NCBI RefSeq assembly: GCF_000497045.1
Contig: NW_015961960.1
Location: 359,019 to 423,018, forward strand
Direction of reading: 5' to 3'
Length of the DNA stretch: 64,000 bases
Origin: Kalmanozyma brasiliensis GHG001
Taxonomy: Eukaryota > Basidiomycota > Ustilaginomycetes > Ustilaginales
Under the pieces are notes generated by a model. It saw nothing but the letters and a program-made list of their open reading frames with translations, did no database searches and was not told the origin of the DNA. The stretch's first letter is position 1; every line of letters begins with the position of its first letter. This document shows, piece by piece, positions 19,031 to 28,936 of the stretch. The position numbers and the translations under genes are program-made.

Positions 19031-20356
19031 GACGGCTTTGTGTGTAGGGCGGAACAGACACTCGTCGTTCGATGAGGCGTGCCTTGCTGTGATGTCGTAC
19101 AGCTGAGCCTTGTCTTGTGTAGACGAAAGGAGCGGTGTCTAAGCGGCTACGGCGTCAATATATACTGTTCTGTCATGGCATCCCTGACAGGGTGACAGGA
19201 CGCAGCAGTGTGCGTCATACGCTGAGCCTGCGGCATTGTCTGATAGAACATCAAGACCGGCGACCTCCTCGAGCTGTCAGGTCAGGCGCCAAGCGGCGGC
19301 AATCGAAGTGGTCTCGAGATGTCACCGAAAGCCGCCTAGTGGAGAATGAATGTGGGACGCTGCGGCCAGCAATCAATCTGGCGGGCCTGTGAGGGGCCAA
19401 GGAACTGGGCAGCTCTTTGAGCGAAGCCAGCAAGGCGAGAGATCCTGACGTGCATTTCTGACAGCAGCTGGGTGTTGGCGGGCTCCGCTCATCCACAGCG
19501 CCGGCCGAACGCCTTAGCACCAACACCACAGCAAGAGGCTATACGGACCGGCGACCACAAGCTCGCCACGCAGCGCAAAGGTGTGAACATCGGACCGTAG
19601 CGTACCGTAGCGCACACCTCTTGCCGACAAGGGTCGTTCGACTGCTATGCAAAAGACAAGGTTTGCGGGGACCGCATCGAATACTGCCGACGGAGCCAAA
19701 TCGGCCAACTTGCTCGAGCCGACCTCGCTTAGCGGCCGCACCCCACACAGACATGCTCTCGAAGGGATTCCCGGTTTGCGTTGACTGGAGCCCCACCTGA
19801 TCACATGGTTCTCATCGGTGACATGACGCGGACATTCACCATCTTCTTTCGAGGAAGCACGACTCTTAAGACGAGATGGGAGATATCGAGGAGGGATGCG
19901 AGTGCGAAGAGAGACACAATTCGCCGGCAGCCCAACTCCGACTGGCGCAAATCGCCGGAGGACGGGAATCTATGACAGAATCGCTCATGCAGAAGATGGC
20001 TGAGTTGACCGACGACAGGCAGTGACAGAGTGGCGGCGGTGCTTCTCGAACGCAGAAAAGGTCACACTGCATCAAAGTGGGGAAAGAGAATGAAATTGCC
20101 GCTGCCGCTTCCGCCGCCGTCGCTTAAGCAGATGTGCTTACCCCGCAAACCGCCAACAACCGGCGTTCCACTCCTTCGCAGACCGGCGACTCCGCTGCAC
20201 ACGCTGCAGCTGTGACGGCTGCCCTCACACACGCTCGCACACTTCGACACACGAGAATGGCTACGATGAAGGCCGCTGGGGTATGTTGATATGTCTGCGC
20301 ATGCCGCCAAAGATCGTGATCCCGATCCTATCCCGACCAGTCGTCACGCCCGCCCG
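19031..20356. other. Intergenic: promoter of GH115 gene and 3' flank of the coiled-coil gene
   Basis: No gene is supported over 1.3 kb. The left end carries the GH115 TATA box. The rest shows short frames without recognisable features. Confidence 0.5.
19158..19164 (-). promoter_or_regulatory. TATA box of the GH115 gene
   Basis: ATATATA on either strand lies about 130 bases upstream of the ATG at 19030, in GC-rich surroundings. Confidence 0.5.
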
Positions 20357-23300
20357 TCAACGTATCGTCTGCGTCTCGTGCGCAAACATGACCTTCCTAG
20401 CTGCACCGTCGCCGCTCGCTCCCAAATCCTCTTGACTGCGACGCGGCATTCCTCCGTCTCTTCCAGCCGGGGTCTGCAGTTGCTGCTGCTTGTGCTGCTG
20501 CTGTTGACGGAGCGCATAAGCCTGTTGCGACTGTGCATCGCGAGGCATGGTTCGCTGTTGATCCACCTTGGTCGTTCCGCTGCCGTAATGACGTCCTGAG
20601 CACTGATGGCAGCCGCACACATCCGAATGAGGCGGCTCGGCACCGCGCCTGTCCCGGACGATGCCGCCAAACTCGTCCACACCTTTTGAGGGCAGAGATG
20701 ACATGCGCGAGGTGGTTGGCAGACTGTCGTGGTATCGTTGTCCTGGAGGCACCTCCTGTGCATACGTAGGGGTTCCTGTCGTCTGGTAGCGCGATGCCAT
20801 TTCTGGCACACGACCACGCGCGCCGCCAAGGGACGGGAGCGACAGGGTGGGGTCCATCGTGGTACGACGGATAGGGCGGGGCTTGTCGCGAAGGACGCGC
20901 TCGCGCTGTTCTCGCTCGAGGTCCTTTGCAGCTTGGTAGCGCTCTTTCATCCTCGCTACAAAGCTGCGTTCCGAGGCGGTGGTATCGGTGCTGAGCGATC
21001 GAGTGACGCCGACTGCAGACAGACGCGTCGATCCTACGGCGGGGGCGTATTTGTCTAGATCGCTCGAGTCGGTGCCCGATGAGCGCGGGTGGCCGTGTCC
21101 CAGTTGTTGCCCGGCAGCCTTGTCGGTCGTGCCTCCGTCGCTGATAATGGATCGCGACCAAGCACCATCCGTATTGAACGTCGACGAAGTGGCCTGGCTC
21201 GAGTAGATCGCCGAGGAGGGCCGACGCTGAAAGCCGTTGTTGGAAGAAGAAGGCGCTCGCACCGCGGCCATCTCCTCCTCCTTTTCGAGCTGCCTCATCC
21301 GTTCGCGCTCGCGCTCCCACAAACTGATCTTGCGTGCGTTGGGTCGATCCTCGGCGCTGTATCGGCTGTCGGTGCTGCTGAACTCGGACGAGCCATTCCC
21401 GAGAGCAGTTTGACTGCGATCGAACTTGGGAGCAGTCGGCGAGGATTCGAGCTTCGCGGTCTGCTCGCGATACTGCTCGAGCGCACGTTGGGCTGGTCGC
21501 ATGTTGGTCGAGGAAACAACGTTGGAGCGTGCTTTCTCTATCGCGCTATTGAGAGGCTGAGCTTTGCGGTAGTCGAACGTCTCGTTGGGCTTAGCCGACT
21601 GCTGCTGCTGGTAGAAGTTGCGGCCGGCCTGCAGCGAGGCCATTGCCTGGTTGTCATCGGGTGTGCGAGGGATGCGGTTGCCGTCGTCCGAGCCTTGAGC
21701 GCTGTTGCTGGCGCTAAGGCTCGGCGGAACGGCGTCCGACTCTTCGCGCGGCACCGCTAGCTTATCGACGACGCTGCCTTCCTGCGCAGAAGAATCCGTA
21801 TTGTCGCGGTCGTGGGCTTGGGCGTTTGCATATCCGGCGGCGTCCTCCCAAGATTGGGGCTGAACTGCCATCGACTTGATGGTGGTGTTGGTGGGTGCTC
21901 GGTCGAGGCTGGCGTTGCCATTGACCGTGTGCAGCTGGACGTGCGACAGCTGCAGAGGGGCACCGTTCGAGGCGGGTCCAGTTCTTGTCGTTGTATTGGG
22001 GAGCGGGCGTGTGCTGCCACGCTCAGGCTGCGACTGCAGGGTGGTGGTACGAGGCGCTGCGGCTGCTGTGGCGTTGTCGACAAAGTGACTGCTCGGAGCA
22101 GAGCGCGCCATCGGCGGACGGTCGGGTCCAGCTGCTTCAGCGCAATTACCAGAAGTGCTCTTGCTGCTGCTGCTGCGACCCAGGTTGACGTGGTTGCCAG
22201 CCGGCAGGGACAAAGGCGAAGGCGGACGCCAACCCATCTCCTGTGCGCGGAGGATGGTTTGAGTGTCCTCGTTGATCTTGGCGTTGATCTGAGCTTGGGC
22301 AGCTACAGATGCCTCGACTTGAGCTGCAAGTCCGGCGAGATAGTTGGCTTGACCCTGCTGCGCTTCCTCCAACTCGGACGCTTGGAGGGCTGGCATGAAT
22401 TCGGAGGACGTGAAACACAGCAGCTCGTTGAGACGGCCAACGTGGGGTCCGACGCGGCGCACCGCCTCGCACTGATGCTTGAAGTCGACATCGGCCAATC
22501 CTGCCACGGTGCTGGCGACGAGCAATGAAGAGACATGACTCTTGGCTGCCATGGAGAGCCCATGGGCATGCTTGACGCGGGCAATGTCGGCGGCGAGCGC
22601 CTGAACAGTAGCAAGATACTTTTCATGCGACTCGAGCGCCGGTTTGTTGCCTGCGGCCTTTTTGACAATCTTTTCGTGGGCTGCAGTTGCCTTCTTGATC
22701 TTGGCGTCGATGGACTGGACGAGCTCGTCGTGTGCTCGTTCTTCCTTGGCGATCTTCTTGAAGTACTTTGCGCAGGCATCATTGACGGCTTCGTACTCCT
22801 TTTGAATGTGCTTGGCGTGTCGGGACGAGACGTCGGAGAGAGCTTCGTACATGGTGGAGGTGACCTGGAGCGTCTGCGCTGGGGTCGGGAGGACGACCTT
22901 GGTGCGTTCGAGCTCCAAGGTGCTCTTTGCGAGCTTCTTTTCGACCTTGGCCATGCGAGCGGCGAGGTCGCGGTATTCGTCGAGGTTGACGAGGAGGGTC
23001 TCGAGCGCTTTGAGCGACTTGTGCAGATCGGTGCGTTCAACGAGAAGGCCGGCGACAGCAGAGGGCGCTGGCTTGAGTGCCGCACTGGAAGCAGAGTGCT
23101 TGAGAGCGGGTCGTGCCATTGGTGAGACAGGACGGGGAGTGGCTACTGTGCTAGGCGAGACGGCTCTGATGGGAAGATCAAAGTATTGCTGTTGCGGAGA
23201 TGGGCTGAAAGGAGAGGGAGAGGGCATGCCGGAATGCAGAGGGGTCTGTGATGTCTGGGGCGAGACCTGCCTGGAGTTGGGTCGGGAACGCGGCGAGGAC

Positions 23301-23509
23301 TGTTGAGGCTGCGCTGCTTGTGAAGGTGGAAAGAGCAGATTGGCTGTTGCTTCGTAGCTCAAAGCAGCACCAGCGCCAGGCGTTGAAGGTGCGGTACCAT
23401 ATTGAGTCGTTGAGAGGGCAGCGCTGAAGTACGAGCCGCCGGGACTGACGAGGGGTGCCGAGGCGGGCTTGGAGTCGCCGACGCCGATGAAGCGCTGTAC
23501 CTTCTTCAT
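20357..23509 (-). CDS. Large Ser/Gln-rich protein with a central coiled-coil, BAR-like domain
   Basis: The product is 1050 residues from the ATG at 23509 (MKKVQRFIGVGD); the frame stays open to 23833, but upstream residues look like leader sequence. Residues 1-150 are Ser/Pro/Gln-rich. A Lys/Glu/Ala helical region spans about 155-415, with LHKSLKALETLLVNL, ARMAKVEKKLAKS, HIQKEYEAVNDACAKYFKKIAKEERAH and later HQCEAVRRVGPHVGRL. Helix length and heptad-like spacing resemble BAR/I-BAR membrane-curvature proteins such as fungal Ivy1, but this is a resemblance by eye. The C-terminal 600 residues are disordered and contain RERERMRQLEKEEEMAAVR and a CGCHQCSG cluster near 985. It may act at vacuole or plasma-membrane surfaces. 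The function is not established. Confidence 0.6.
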   Translation of the reverse strand: MKKVQRFIGVGDSKPASAPLVSPGGSYFSAALSTTQYGTAPSTPGAGAALSYEATANLLFPPSQAAQPQQSSPRSRPNSRQVSPQTSQTPLHSGMPSPSPFSPSPQQQYFDLPIRAVSPSTVATPRPVSPMARPALKHSASSAALKPAPSAVAGLLVERTDLHKSLKALETLLVNLDEYRDLAARMAKVEKKLAKSTLELERTKVVLPTPAQTLQVTSTMYEALSDVSSRHAKHIQKEYEAVNDACAKYFKKIAKEERAHDELVQSIDAKIKKATAAHEKIVKKAAGNKPALESHEKYLATVQALAADIARVKHAHGLSMAAKSHVSSLLVASTVAGLADVDFKHQCEAVRRVGPHVGRLNELLCFTSSEFMPALQASELEEAQQGQANYLAGLAAQVEASVAAQAQINAKINEDTQTILRAQEMGWRPPSPLSLPAGNHVNLGRSSSSKSTSGNCAEAAGPDRPPMARSAPSSHFVDNATAAAAPRTTTLQSQPERGSTRPLPNTTTRTGPASNGAPLQLSHVQLHTVNGNASLDRAPTNTTIKSMAVQPQSWEDAAGYANAQAHDRDNTDSSAQEGSVVDKLAVPREESDAVPPSLSASNSAQGSDDGNRIPRTPDDNQAMASLQAGRNFYQQQQSAKPNETFDYRKAQPLNSAIEKARSNVVSSTNMRPAQRALEQYREQTAKLESSPTAPKFDRSQTALGNGSSEFSSTDSRYSAEDRPNARKISLWERERERMRQLEKEEEMAAVRAPSSSNNGFQRRPSSAIYSSQATSSTFNTDGAWSRSIISDGGTTDKAAGQQLGHGHPRSSGTDSSDLDKYAPAVGSTRLSAVGVTRSLSTDTTASERSFVARMKERYQAAKDLEREQRERVLRDKPRPIRRTTMDPTLSLPSLGGARGRVPEMASRYQTTGTPTYAQEVPPGQRYHDSLPTTSRMSSLPSKGVDEFGGIVRDRRGAEPPHSDVCGCHQCSGRHYGSGTTKVDQQRTMPRDAQSQQAYALRQQQQHKQQQLQTPAGRDGGMPRRSQEDLGASGDGAARKVMFAHETQTIR

Positions 23510-24860
23510 AGCGTAGGAAGAGGCAAGCTTGGCGTGAAGCGGATATAGTGATGTGGATGCTCGAGGAGGATTGTTGATCAGTCTCCTAGACGGTGTTAGG
23601 GATGCGAAGACGGCAGCTGCTTCCGTTGTGGCCCAGTGTATGGGAGGTGACGTCCGATTTGAAGGGGAATGGGAAAGATGATGCGGGAGTCTAGGGACAA
23701 TGGCGGATGATGGTGCGGAGAGGAAGAGTTGGTGGTGAGGAAGCAAGTCGTCGAGGTAACGCAGCGAAGTCAAAAGTTGCAAGCCATGCACGCATCTGCA
23801 CGAGCGGAAAAGGAGTCGAGCAGAGGCAGCCAACCCACAGTCGAATCAACACGCCGAGCTGAATCACGGCGGACTCGCCGACAGCCCATTGTGAGAAGCC
23901 GAAGCCACTTGCTCATCGTCCATCTTGCCTCTCAGGGGCTTCCCACGCCAATCAGTCACGTTTTCCTTTGTCGCTGATGGATCACGCTGTACAGCCTCGG
24001 ATCATCCGGCAAAGCTCATTCTGGCGTGATCAAGGCCATAGATACGGCGAGTGCCACTCAGCGGCCACAACTCGATACCGCGTCGAGATACTCGGCGGTG
24101 CGAATGGTGATTGCCAAATCCGATCCAAACCATCACCGGTCATCTTCGGGTCGCGACCCCGCTCCCCCCTCGCCGTTCTATTAAGAGTGAGACACGGACG
24201 GGAAGATCTGAACAAACAAGATGCAGGGACGAATACCGACTTGGTCCCGAATGAGGCCGGATGGAGACGCTGATGCAATAGGGACACATTCGAGCGGAGC
24301 AGGGACGGTCTTTGCATGATGGCCATTTTTACCGGAAGAAGGGTTGATCAAGGTGTTGGTCTTGCATTTTGGCATCCTCGTGGCGCATCGACGCGCTCTC
24401 TCTTTGTTTGCTGTCAAACAGGCGCGCGTGCCTGGCTGCTGCTGATGCTGTATGCGGCGTCGGCTCACATGCACGCAGCCCCTCTTTTCTTTCATGTTTT
24501 CGAGACAGAGCCCAGACTCAGGGGCTGTCGTGAACCCTGCATGATAGAATTGTCAATGTTACGTGCGAGAGTGTCAAGTTGTATTATGTTGTGAGATCGC
24601 CAACAAGGACAATCCTGTCAAAATCCTGAGCGGTTCCGAAAGGCCATCCGCCTCAACCCGAGCCACAAGCCCATCTTGGGTTTCTACCGGGCGGCTGTGG
24701 GTGAGCAAGGACAACCAACCAAGCCTCGGATTTGAAATCGCTCTCAGGCCCGCTCGCTCCTGGCTGGAAGAAGTGTTCTTTGAACAACATTTCACAAATC
24801 GCCATATCACTCCGCTCGTCACCACCACCGCATCGTCATCCACCCATACACATTCCAACA
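23510..24860. other. Divergent intergenic region between the BAR-like gene and QCR9
   Basis: This 1.35-kb region holds two promoters. No complete frame is convincing. A small upstream exon of the BAR-like gene cannot be excluded, because the frame before its ATG is open. Confidence 0.45.
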
Positions 24861-25702
24861 ATGTCGTTGGCCAAGTCTGTCTACAACACCGTCTTCAAGC
24901 GTAACTCGGTTTAGTGAGTCTCGACTTGGGTGCCACCTTCTGCACACTTCCATCAGCGGCTCCGGGAGGAATGCCTCATTCAGCCCGCAACCTGCATGCT
25001 GCCCCCCCTGGCACACCCTCGACACGACGGACAGTGCAACAATCTCAATGCAGGGTTTGCCGGCTGTCGAACCTCTTCTGCCTTGGCCGCCAGGCTTCTG
25101 GAAGCACACTCTACGCACTCGGTGTGAATGTCCTTGCTGACCTTGTTTCTTGCTTTGATCATCCCGCGATCTTCTTCGACATGGCAGCGTCGGCTCCATC
25201 TTCTTCGGCGCCTTTGCCTTCGGTATTGGCTTCGACCTTGCCACCACAAAATGGTGGGATGCGCATAACAAGGGCGTAAGTTTCGACACTCTCGGCACGG
25301 CTTCTTACCATTTGGGCAGCATCGGCATCGCAGCATGGGCGCTCGTTTACGTTTTGGCTCGGACAATCTTCGCTCGACGCTTCCCGGCTCAATTAGCACT
25401 ATTAGGAACGACGACAGGCGCTTGGACTTAGTGTGTGGGATTCGCAAAGCAGCATCATAGCCATGTCGACGGGAGACTCTTTGCACGGTCTCAAACATCC
25501 TTCGACTCAGTCATCTCGCTCTTCATTGCGCCGCCAGAAGAAAGCGACACCAACTTCCTGCAGTCACTCTAGTTTGACACGCCGAAAGACCATCCTTGCT
25601 CACACCTCTTTCCCTTCGCTCTTCTCCCTCTACGCCGATTGACCCACCCAACAGAAGCAGTGGAAGGACATCCGAGGAAAGTACCTCGAGGACTCGGAAT
25701 AA
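24861..25702 (+). CDS. QCR9: Ubiquinol-cytochrome c reductase subunit 9 (complex III), three exons
   Basis: Exons are 24861-24913, 25188-25275 and 25655-25702. Intron 1 (274 bases) begins GTGAGT and ends GGCAG, splitting a Tyr codon TA/C. Intron 2 (379 bases) begins GTAAGT and ends AACAG in phase 0. The spliced protein is 62 residues: MSLAKSVYNTVFKRNSVY, a membrane helix VGSIFFGAFAFGIGFD, then TKWWDAHNKG and KQWKDIRGKY. This is the QCR9 pattern (N-terminal FKRN, one membrane span, HNKGK-W-D-K/R end) and the typical length. The subunit sits in the mitochondrial inner membrane and stabilises the Rieske protein and cytochrome c1 region of complex III. More than 75% of the gene is intron. Confidence 0.92.
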
Positions 25703-25978
25703 ACCTCTCGCACCCTTTTCCACAACACGTCCACACATACCTTGCACGCCTCAGCTGTTTCCGTCGCAAGGTCACCATTCCTTGTTCGACAAACTCTTCA
25801 TCGGCGCAATGCATCATCGATAACGACTCATTTTCTCTCGATCTGGACACGCGTGGACGGTCGCATGGCGCTTTTGAGCAGCAGGAAGCGCCATTCGGGG
25901 CCAGGGACGACGTCAGGGACAGCGTTACGCCCTCCAATCGTTCGAGTCATCCTCTGAGGCTGCGCAAAGCTGAGCGAT

Positions 25979-26939
25979 CTACGGTTGCATCTGGGAACTG
26001 GTACCCGCCGCACCTTCTCCCGGCGACAACCGTGGGAGATTGGCGTAGACCCACTTCTTCCAATCGCGAAACAGCCTTGTTCCCTCGCGCACCTTGCCTT
26101 TCTCCTTGAGCTCCGGTCCATCCGACCACTGTACCAGTCCCGCATGCCTTCCTGAGGGTCCGGCGAGCACCTCGCGCAGAATTGCGTCTGGATACACCCT
26201 CATCTCCCGTTCTCCCGGTCCGTCCAGTGGCAGGACGGATACGTGTGCCAGCATGACTTTGTCCTTTGGTCTCCACATGGTCCTGCCTTCGTGAGAGACA
26301 GTGAGCTTTCTCGCCCCGAACAGTCCCGCGTCGAAGCTGCGCGGGGGCACATGGTGCGTTCGATCAACGACACCCCCTTGCAACGGCCCGGCTGAAGAGG
26401 GAAGAGGGTCGAATGCTACTGTGCGAAACGTGCGCTGCGTGCCATCGGGTAGAGTGAGTAGACCGAGACCGCGCACGGTGGACTTTCCCGGTCTGCCGCG
26501 CAGGAGATAAGCGGGATTCGACACAGTGTGGGTCGGAGGCACGCTTGTGGTGAGCAGAAGAACGTGTCCCGGCGGTGGGGTGGGCAGGATGAGCCGCCCG
26601 GAGGCGTCCGTGCCTTGAACTAGACCCTATCGCTCAGAAAGGTGTGTCAGTGAGGGGCAACAGAGGGCAACAGAGGGCAACAGAGGGCAAGTGAGGGAGA
26701 AGTGTGAGAGAGGGGAGGGGGATACATACCCAGAGATTCGAAGGAACATCGCCGATGCGCGCACGCTGCTCAACTGGAACATGCGGAAAGCGGCTCGCTA
26801 GGAAGGCGTCGGTGTCGCTGCGAGCCACGTGTGACAGCATCGCCCAAAAGGAGCCCTCGGCTGGATTGGGAGGGGCGGGGCGGGCGAGGGTGCTGCTCGC
26901 CAGGGCGACGAGCACGAGTCGAGGGCGAAAGAGATGCAT
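25979..26939 (-). CDS. Orphan secreted protein, two exons, effector candidate
   Basis: Exons are 26939-26730 and 26626-25979. The 103-base intron begins GTATGT, has CACTGAC and ends GATAG in phase 0, joining SNLW to GLVQGTD. The spliced product is 285 residues with a signal peptide (MHLFRPRLVLVALASSTLA) and no later membrane helix. The mature protein has few or no Cys residues, so it is unlike small Cys-rich effectors. Segments such as HVLLLTTSVPPTHTVSN, GRTMWRPKDKVMLAHVSVL and FRDWKKWVYANLPRL suggest a folded beta-rich body. I recognise no domain. It is convergent with QCR9 (277 bases apart) and in tandem with eIF4A-III. Secretion is supported; an effector role is inference. Confidence 0.72.
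26661..26690. repeat. 10-base tandem repeat inside the intron of the orphan secreted gene
   Basis: CAGAGGGCAA occurs three times in tandem, preceded by one degenerate unit TGAGGGGCAA. On the coding (minus) strand it is a pyrimidine-rich TTGCCCTCTG array between the donor and the CTGAC branch site. Confidence 0.9.
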
Positions 26940-27468
26940 TGCTGAATGGAGGGGATCGAGGGACTTGGTGTGGATCGAGCGGTGGTAAATGCCTCGTTGG
27001 AGTAGTGCAGTGAGTGGAGAGGCTGATGGACGGGGCTGCCGACCCCATCGTGATGGAATGAAAGTGTTGGTGCCGCTGCGCAAGCGGCGCTAGGAGCGGG
27101 GGTTCCTCCACGCTCAACGCGATAGCGGTGACGTTCACGCCGCGGTGGTGACGCTTCATGAAATGCCGTGAAGCGGTGTGGGATGGCGACAGGAACTTGC
27201 CCGTGAGCAATTTAATGAGTGCGAGATCTGATGTTCTTCATGTGCGGCGATTGGCTGACGAGGTGGCGTCCAATGAGGTGGCAGAGATCGTTGGAGGCGA
27301 TCTCAAGGGAAACAGCAACGTATGGTGACGTTTAATCTCAAGGTCTCTGCTTACACCCACCGCAACCCTGCCAGCGAACAGCAAAGCTCAACCTTTCATT
27401 CTGAAAGACGAAAGGTGCAGCCTAAAAGTACAATCTGCGCAGTCGCAGAGCTTTTCGTGAATGTGGCC
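26940..27468. other. Intergenic: promoter of the secreted protein and 3' flank of eIF4A-III
   Basis: No gene is supported in these 529 bases. An imperfect GAGGTGGC direct repeat occurs around 27257-27285. Nothing else stands out. Confidence 0.45.
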
Positions 27469-28662
27469 CTACAACATGTCCTCCAACTTGACGGGCATCT
27501 CGTCGATCTGTGTCGAGTAGAACTGTTCGATGTCTCTCAACGTCCTCACATCCTCCACGGTGACAAAGTTGATGGCGACGCCCTTCCTGCCGAATCTTCC
27601 ACTCCTGCCGATCCTATGGATGTAGTTCTCCCTATTTGTCGGCAGATCATAGTTGATGACGAGCGAGATATTCGCAATGTCGATGCCTCTCGCCCAAACA
27701 TCGGTGGTGATCAACACCCGCGAACTGCCCTGTCGGAACTCGGCCATGACTTCATCTCGCTCCTTCTGCTGCATCTCACCGTGCATGCTGCTCACCTGGA
27801 AGTTGTTCTCCTTCATCTTGCCGGAGAGCCAATCGACCTTCCGACGCGTGTTGCAGAAGATCACCGCCTGCGTGATGGTAAGTGTATCGTAGAGGTCGCA
27901 GAGGGTGTCGAACTTCCATTCTTCCTTTTCGACCGCTACGAAAAATTGCTTGATGCCTTCGAGTGTGAGCTCGTCACGCTTGACAAGGATGCGCACGGGG
28001 TCGGTCATGAATTTGGAGGTCATCTCGAGCACGTCTTGTGGTAGGGTGGCGGAGAGCAGCACGACTTGGGTCGAGGGTGGAAGGTAGCGGTAGACATCGT
28101 AGATCTGATCTTTGAAGCCCATGTTGAGGAGCTCATCGGACTCGTCGAGGATGAGCATCTTGATGTTCTTGGTGCGAAGGTGACGACGGCGAATCATGTC
28201 GTATACGCGACCGGGAGTGCCGGAGACGATGTGTTGGCCGTAGTCGAGCTTGCGAATGTCCTCTCCGACACTGGTGCCGCCAATGCAGGCGTGGCATTGG
28301 ACATTGAGGTAATCGCCCAGTGCGAGCACCACGGACTGGATCTGAATCGCCAGCTCGCGAGTTGGACTGAGCACCAGCGCTTGGGTTTCGCGCAACGTCG
28401 TGTCGATGGACTGGAGCATCGAGATGCTGAAGGTGGCCGTCTTACCCGTTCCGGACTGCGCCTGGGCGATGACATCGCGACCACGGATGATGGGTAGGAT
28501 CGCTCGTTGCTGGATGGCAGAAGGCTTTTCGAAGTTGTATGCGTAGATGCCGCGAAGAAGGTCTTCTTTCAGACCCATGGCATCGAAGGTGGGCGCAACT
28601 TTGACGGTCTCGGAGCTCTCAAAGACGAGCTTGCTGTCGCCTGCGTTGACGCCGCCCGACAT
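27469..28662 (-). CDS. FAL1: ATP-dependent RNA helicase eIF4A-III (FAL1-like)
   Basis: The 397-residue intronless product carries the full DEAD-box set: Q motif (PSAIQQRAI), motif I AQSGTGKT, Ia PTRELA, Ib [33 protein letters not shown] and [10 protein letters not shown]. Motif II is DESD rather than DEAD; the Ser variant is also known in plant eIF4A-III. Segments such as [26 protein letters not shown] and the end [13 protein letters not shown] distinguish eIF4A-III from eIF4A-I. It acts in the nucleus in rRNA processing (FAL1 role) and/or as an exon-junction-complex core. The ATG at 28662 begins MSGGVNAGD. It is transcribed divergently from SF3A3. Confidence 0.95.
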   Translation of the reverse strand: MSGGVNAGDSKLVFESSETVKVAPTFDAMGLKEDLLRGIYAYNFEKPSAIQQRAILPIIRGRDVIAQAQSGTGKTATFSISMLQSIDTTLRETQALVLSPTRELAIQIQSVVLALGDYLNVQCHACIGGTSVGEDIRKLDYGQHIVSGTPGRVYDMIRRRHLRTKNIKMLILDESDELLNMGFKDQIYDVYRYLPPSTQVVLLSATLPQDVLEMTSKFMTDPVRILVKRDELTLEGIKQFFVAVEKEEWKFDTLCDLYDTLTITQAVIFCNTRRKVDWLSGKMKENNFQVSSMHGEMQQKERDEVMAEFRQGSSRVLITTDVWARGIDIANISLVINYDLPTNRENYIHRIGRSGRFGRKGVAINFVTVEDVRTLRDIEQFYSTQIDEMPVKLEDML

Positions 28663-28936
28663 GATTGCACTGTAATGTCACCGTTCACGGCGAGTATGTG
28701 CGGGTATATGGGTGGTTGCTCACGGTGGTGGTTGAAGATGAAGCAGGAGGGCGAGCAAGATGTGGAGCTCCACTAGAAGATCCACCAAAATTTCAATGCA
28801 CGTGACTGCGACTTCGGAAGACGGAATTTGGCAGCGCAGCAAAGGGCTTTGATGAGGACCCTGCTCAGTCGTTCTTTTCAACCACCTTCGCATCATCACA
28901 AGGATCATAGCTAGGTACGGCAGCCAGCTTCCCACG
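28663..28936. promoter_or_regulatory. Bidirectional promoter of eIF4A-III and SF3A3
   Basis: Only 274 bases separate the two divergent ATG codons. A CACGTG E-box within GCACGTGA lies at 28799-28804, near the middle, and is a candidate shared bHLH (Cbf1-like) site. No TATA box of good quality is visible toward SF3A3; a GTATAT occurs at about 28702. Confidence 0.5.

Noticed and set aside
28130..28160. DESD instead of DEAD in eIF4A-III as a damaged helicase
   Set aside because: The Asp-Glu pair and final Asp are intact, and the Ser variant is known in functional plant eIF4A-III.
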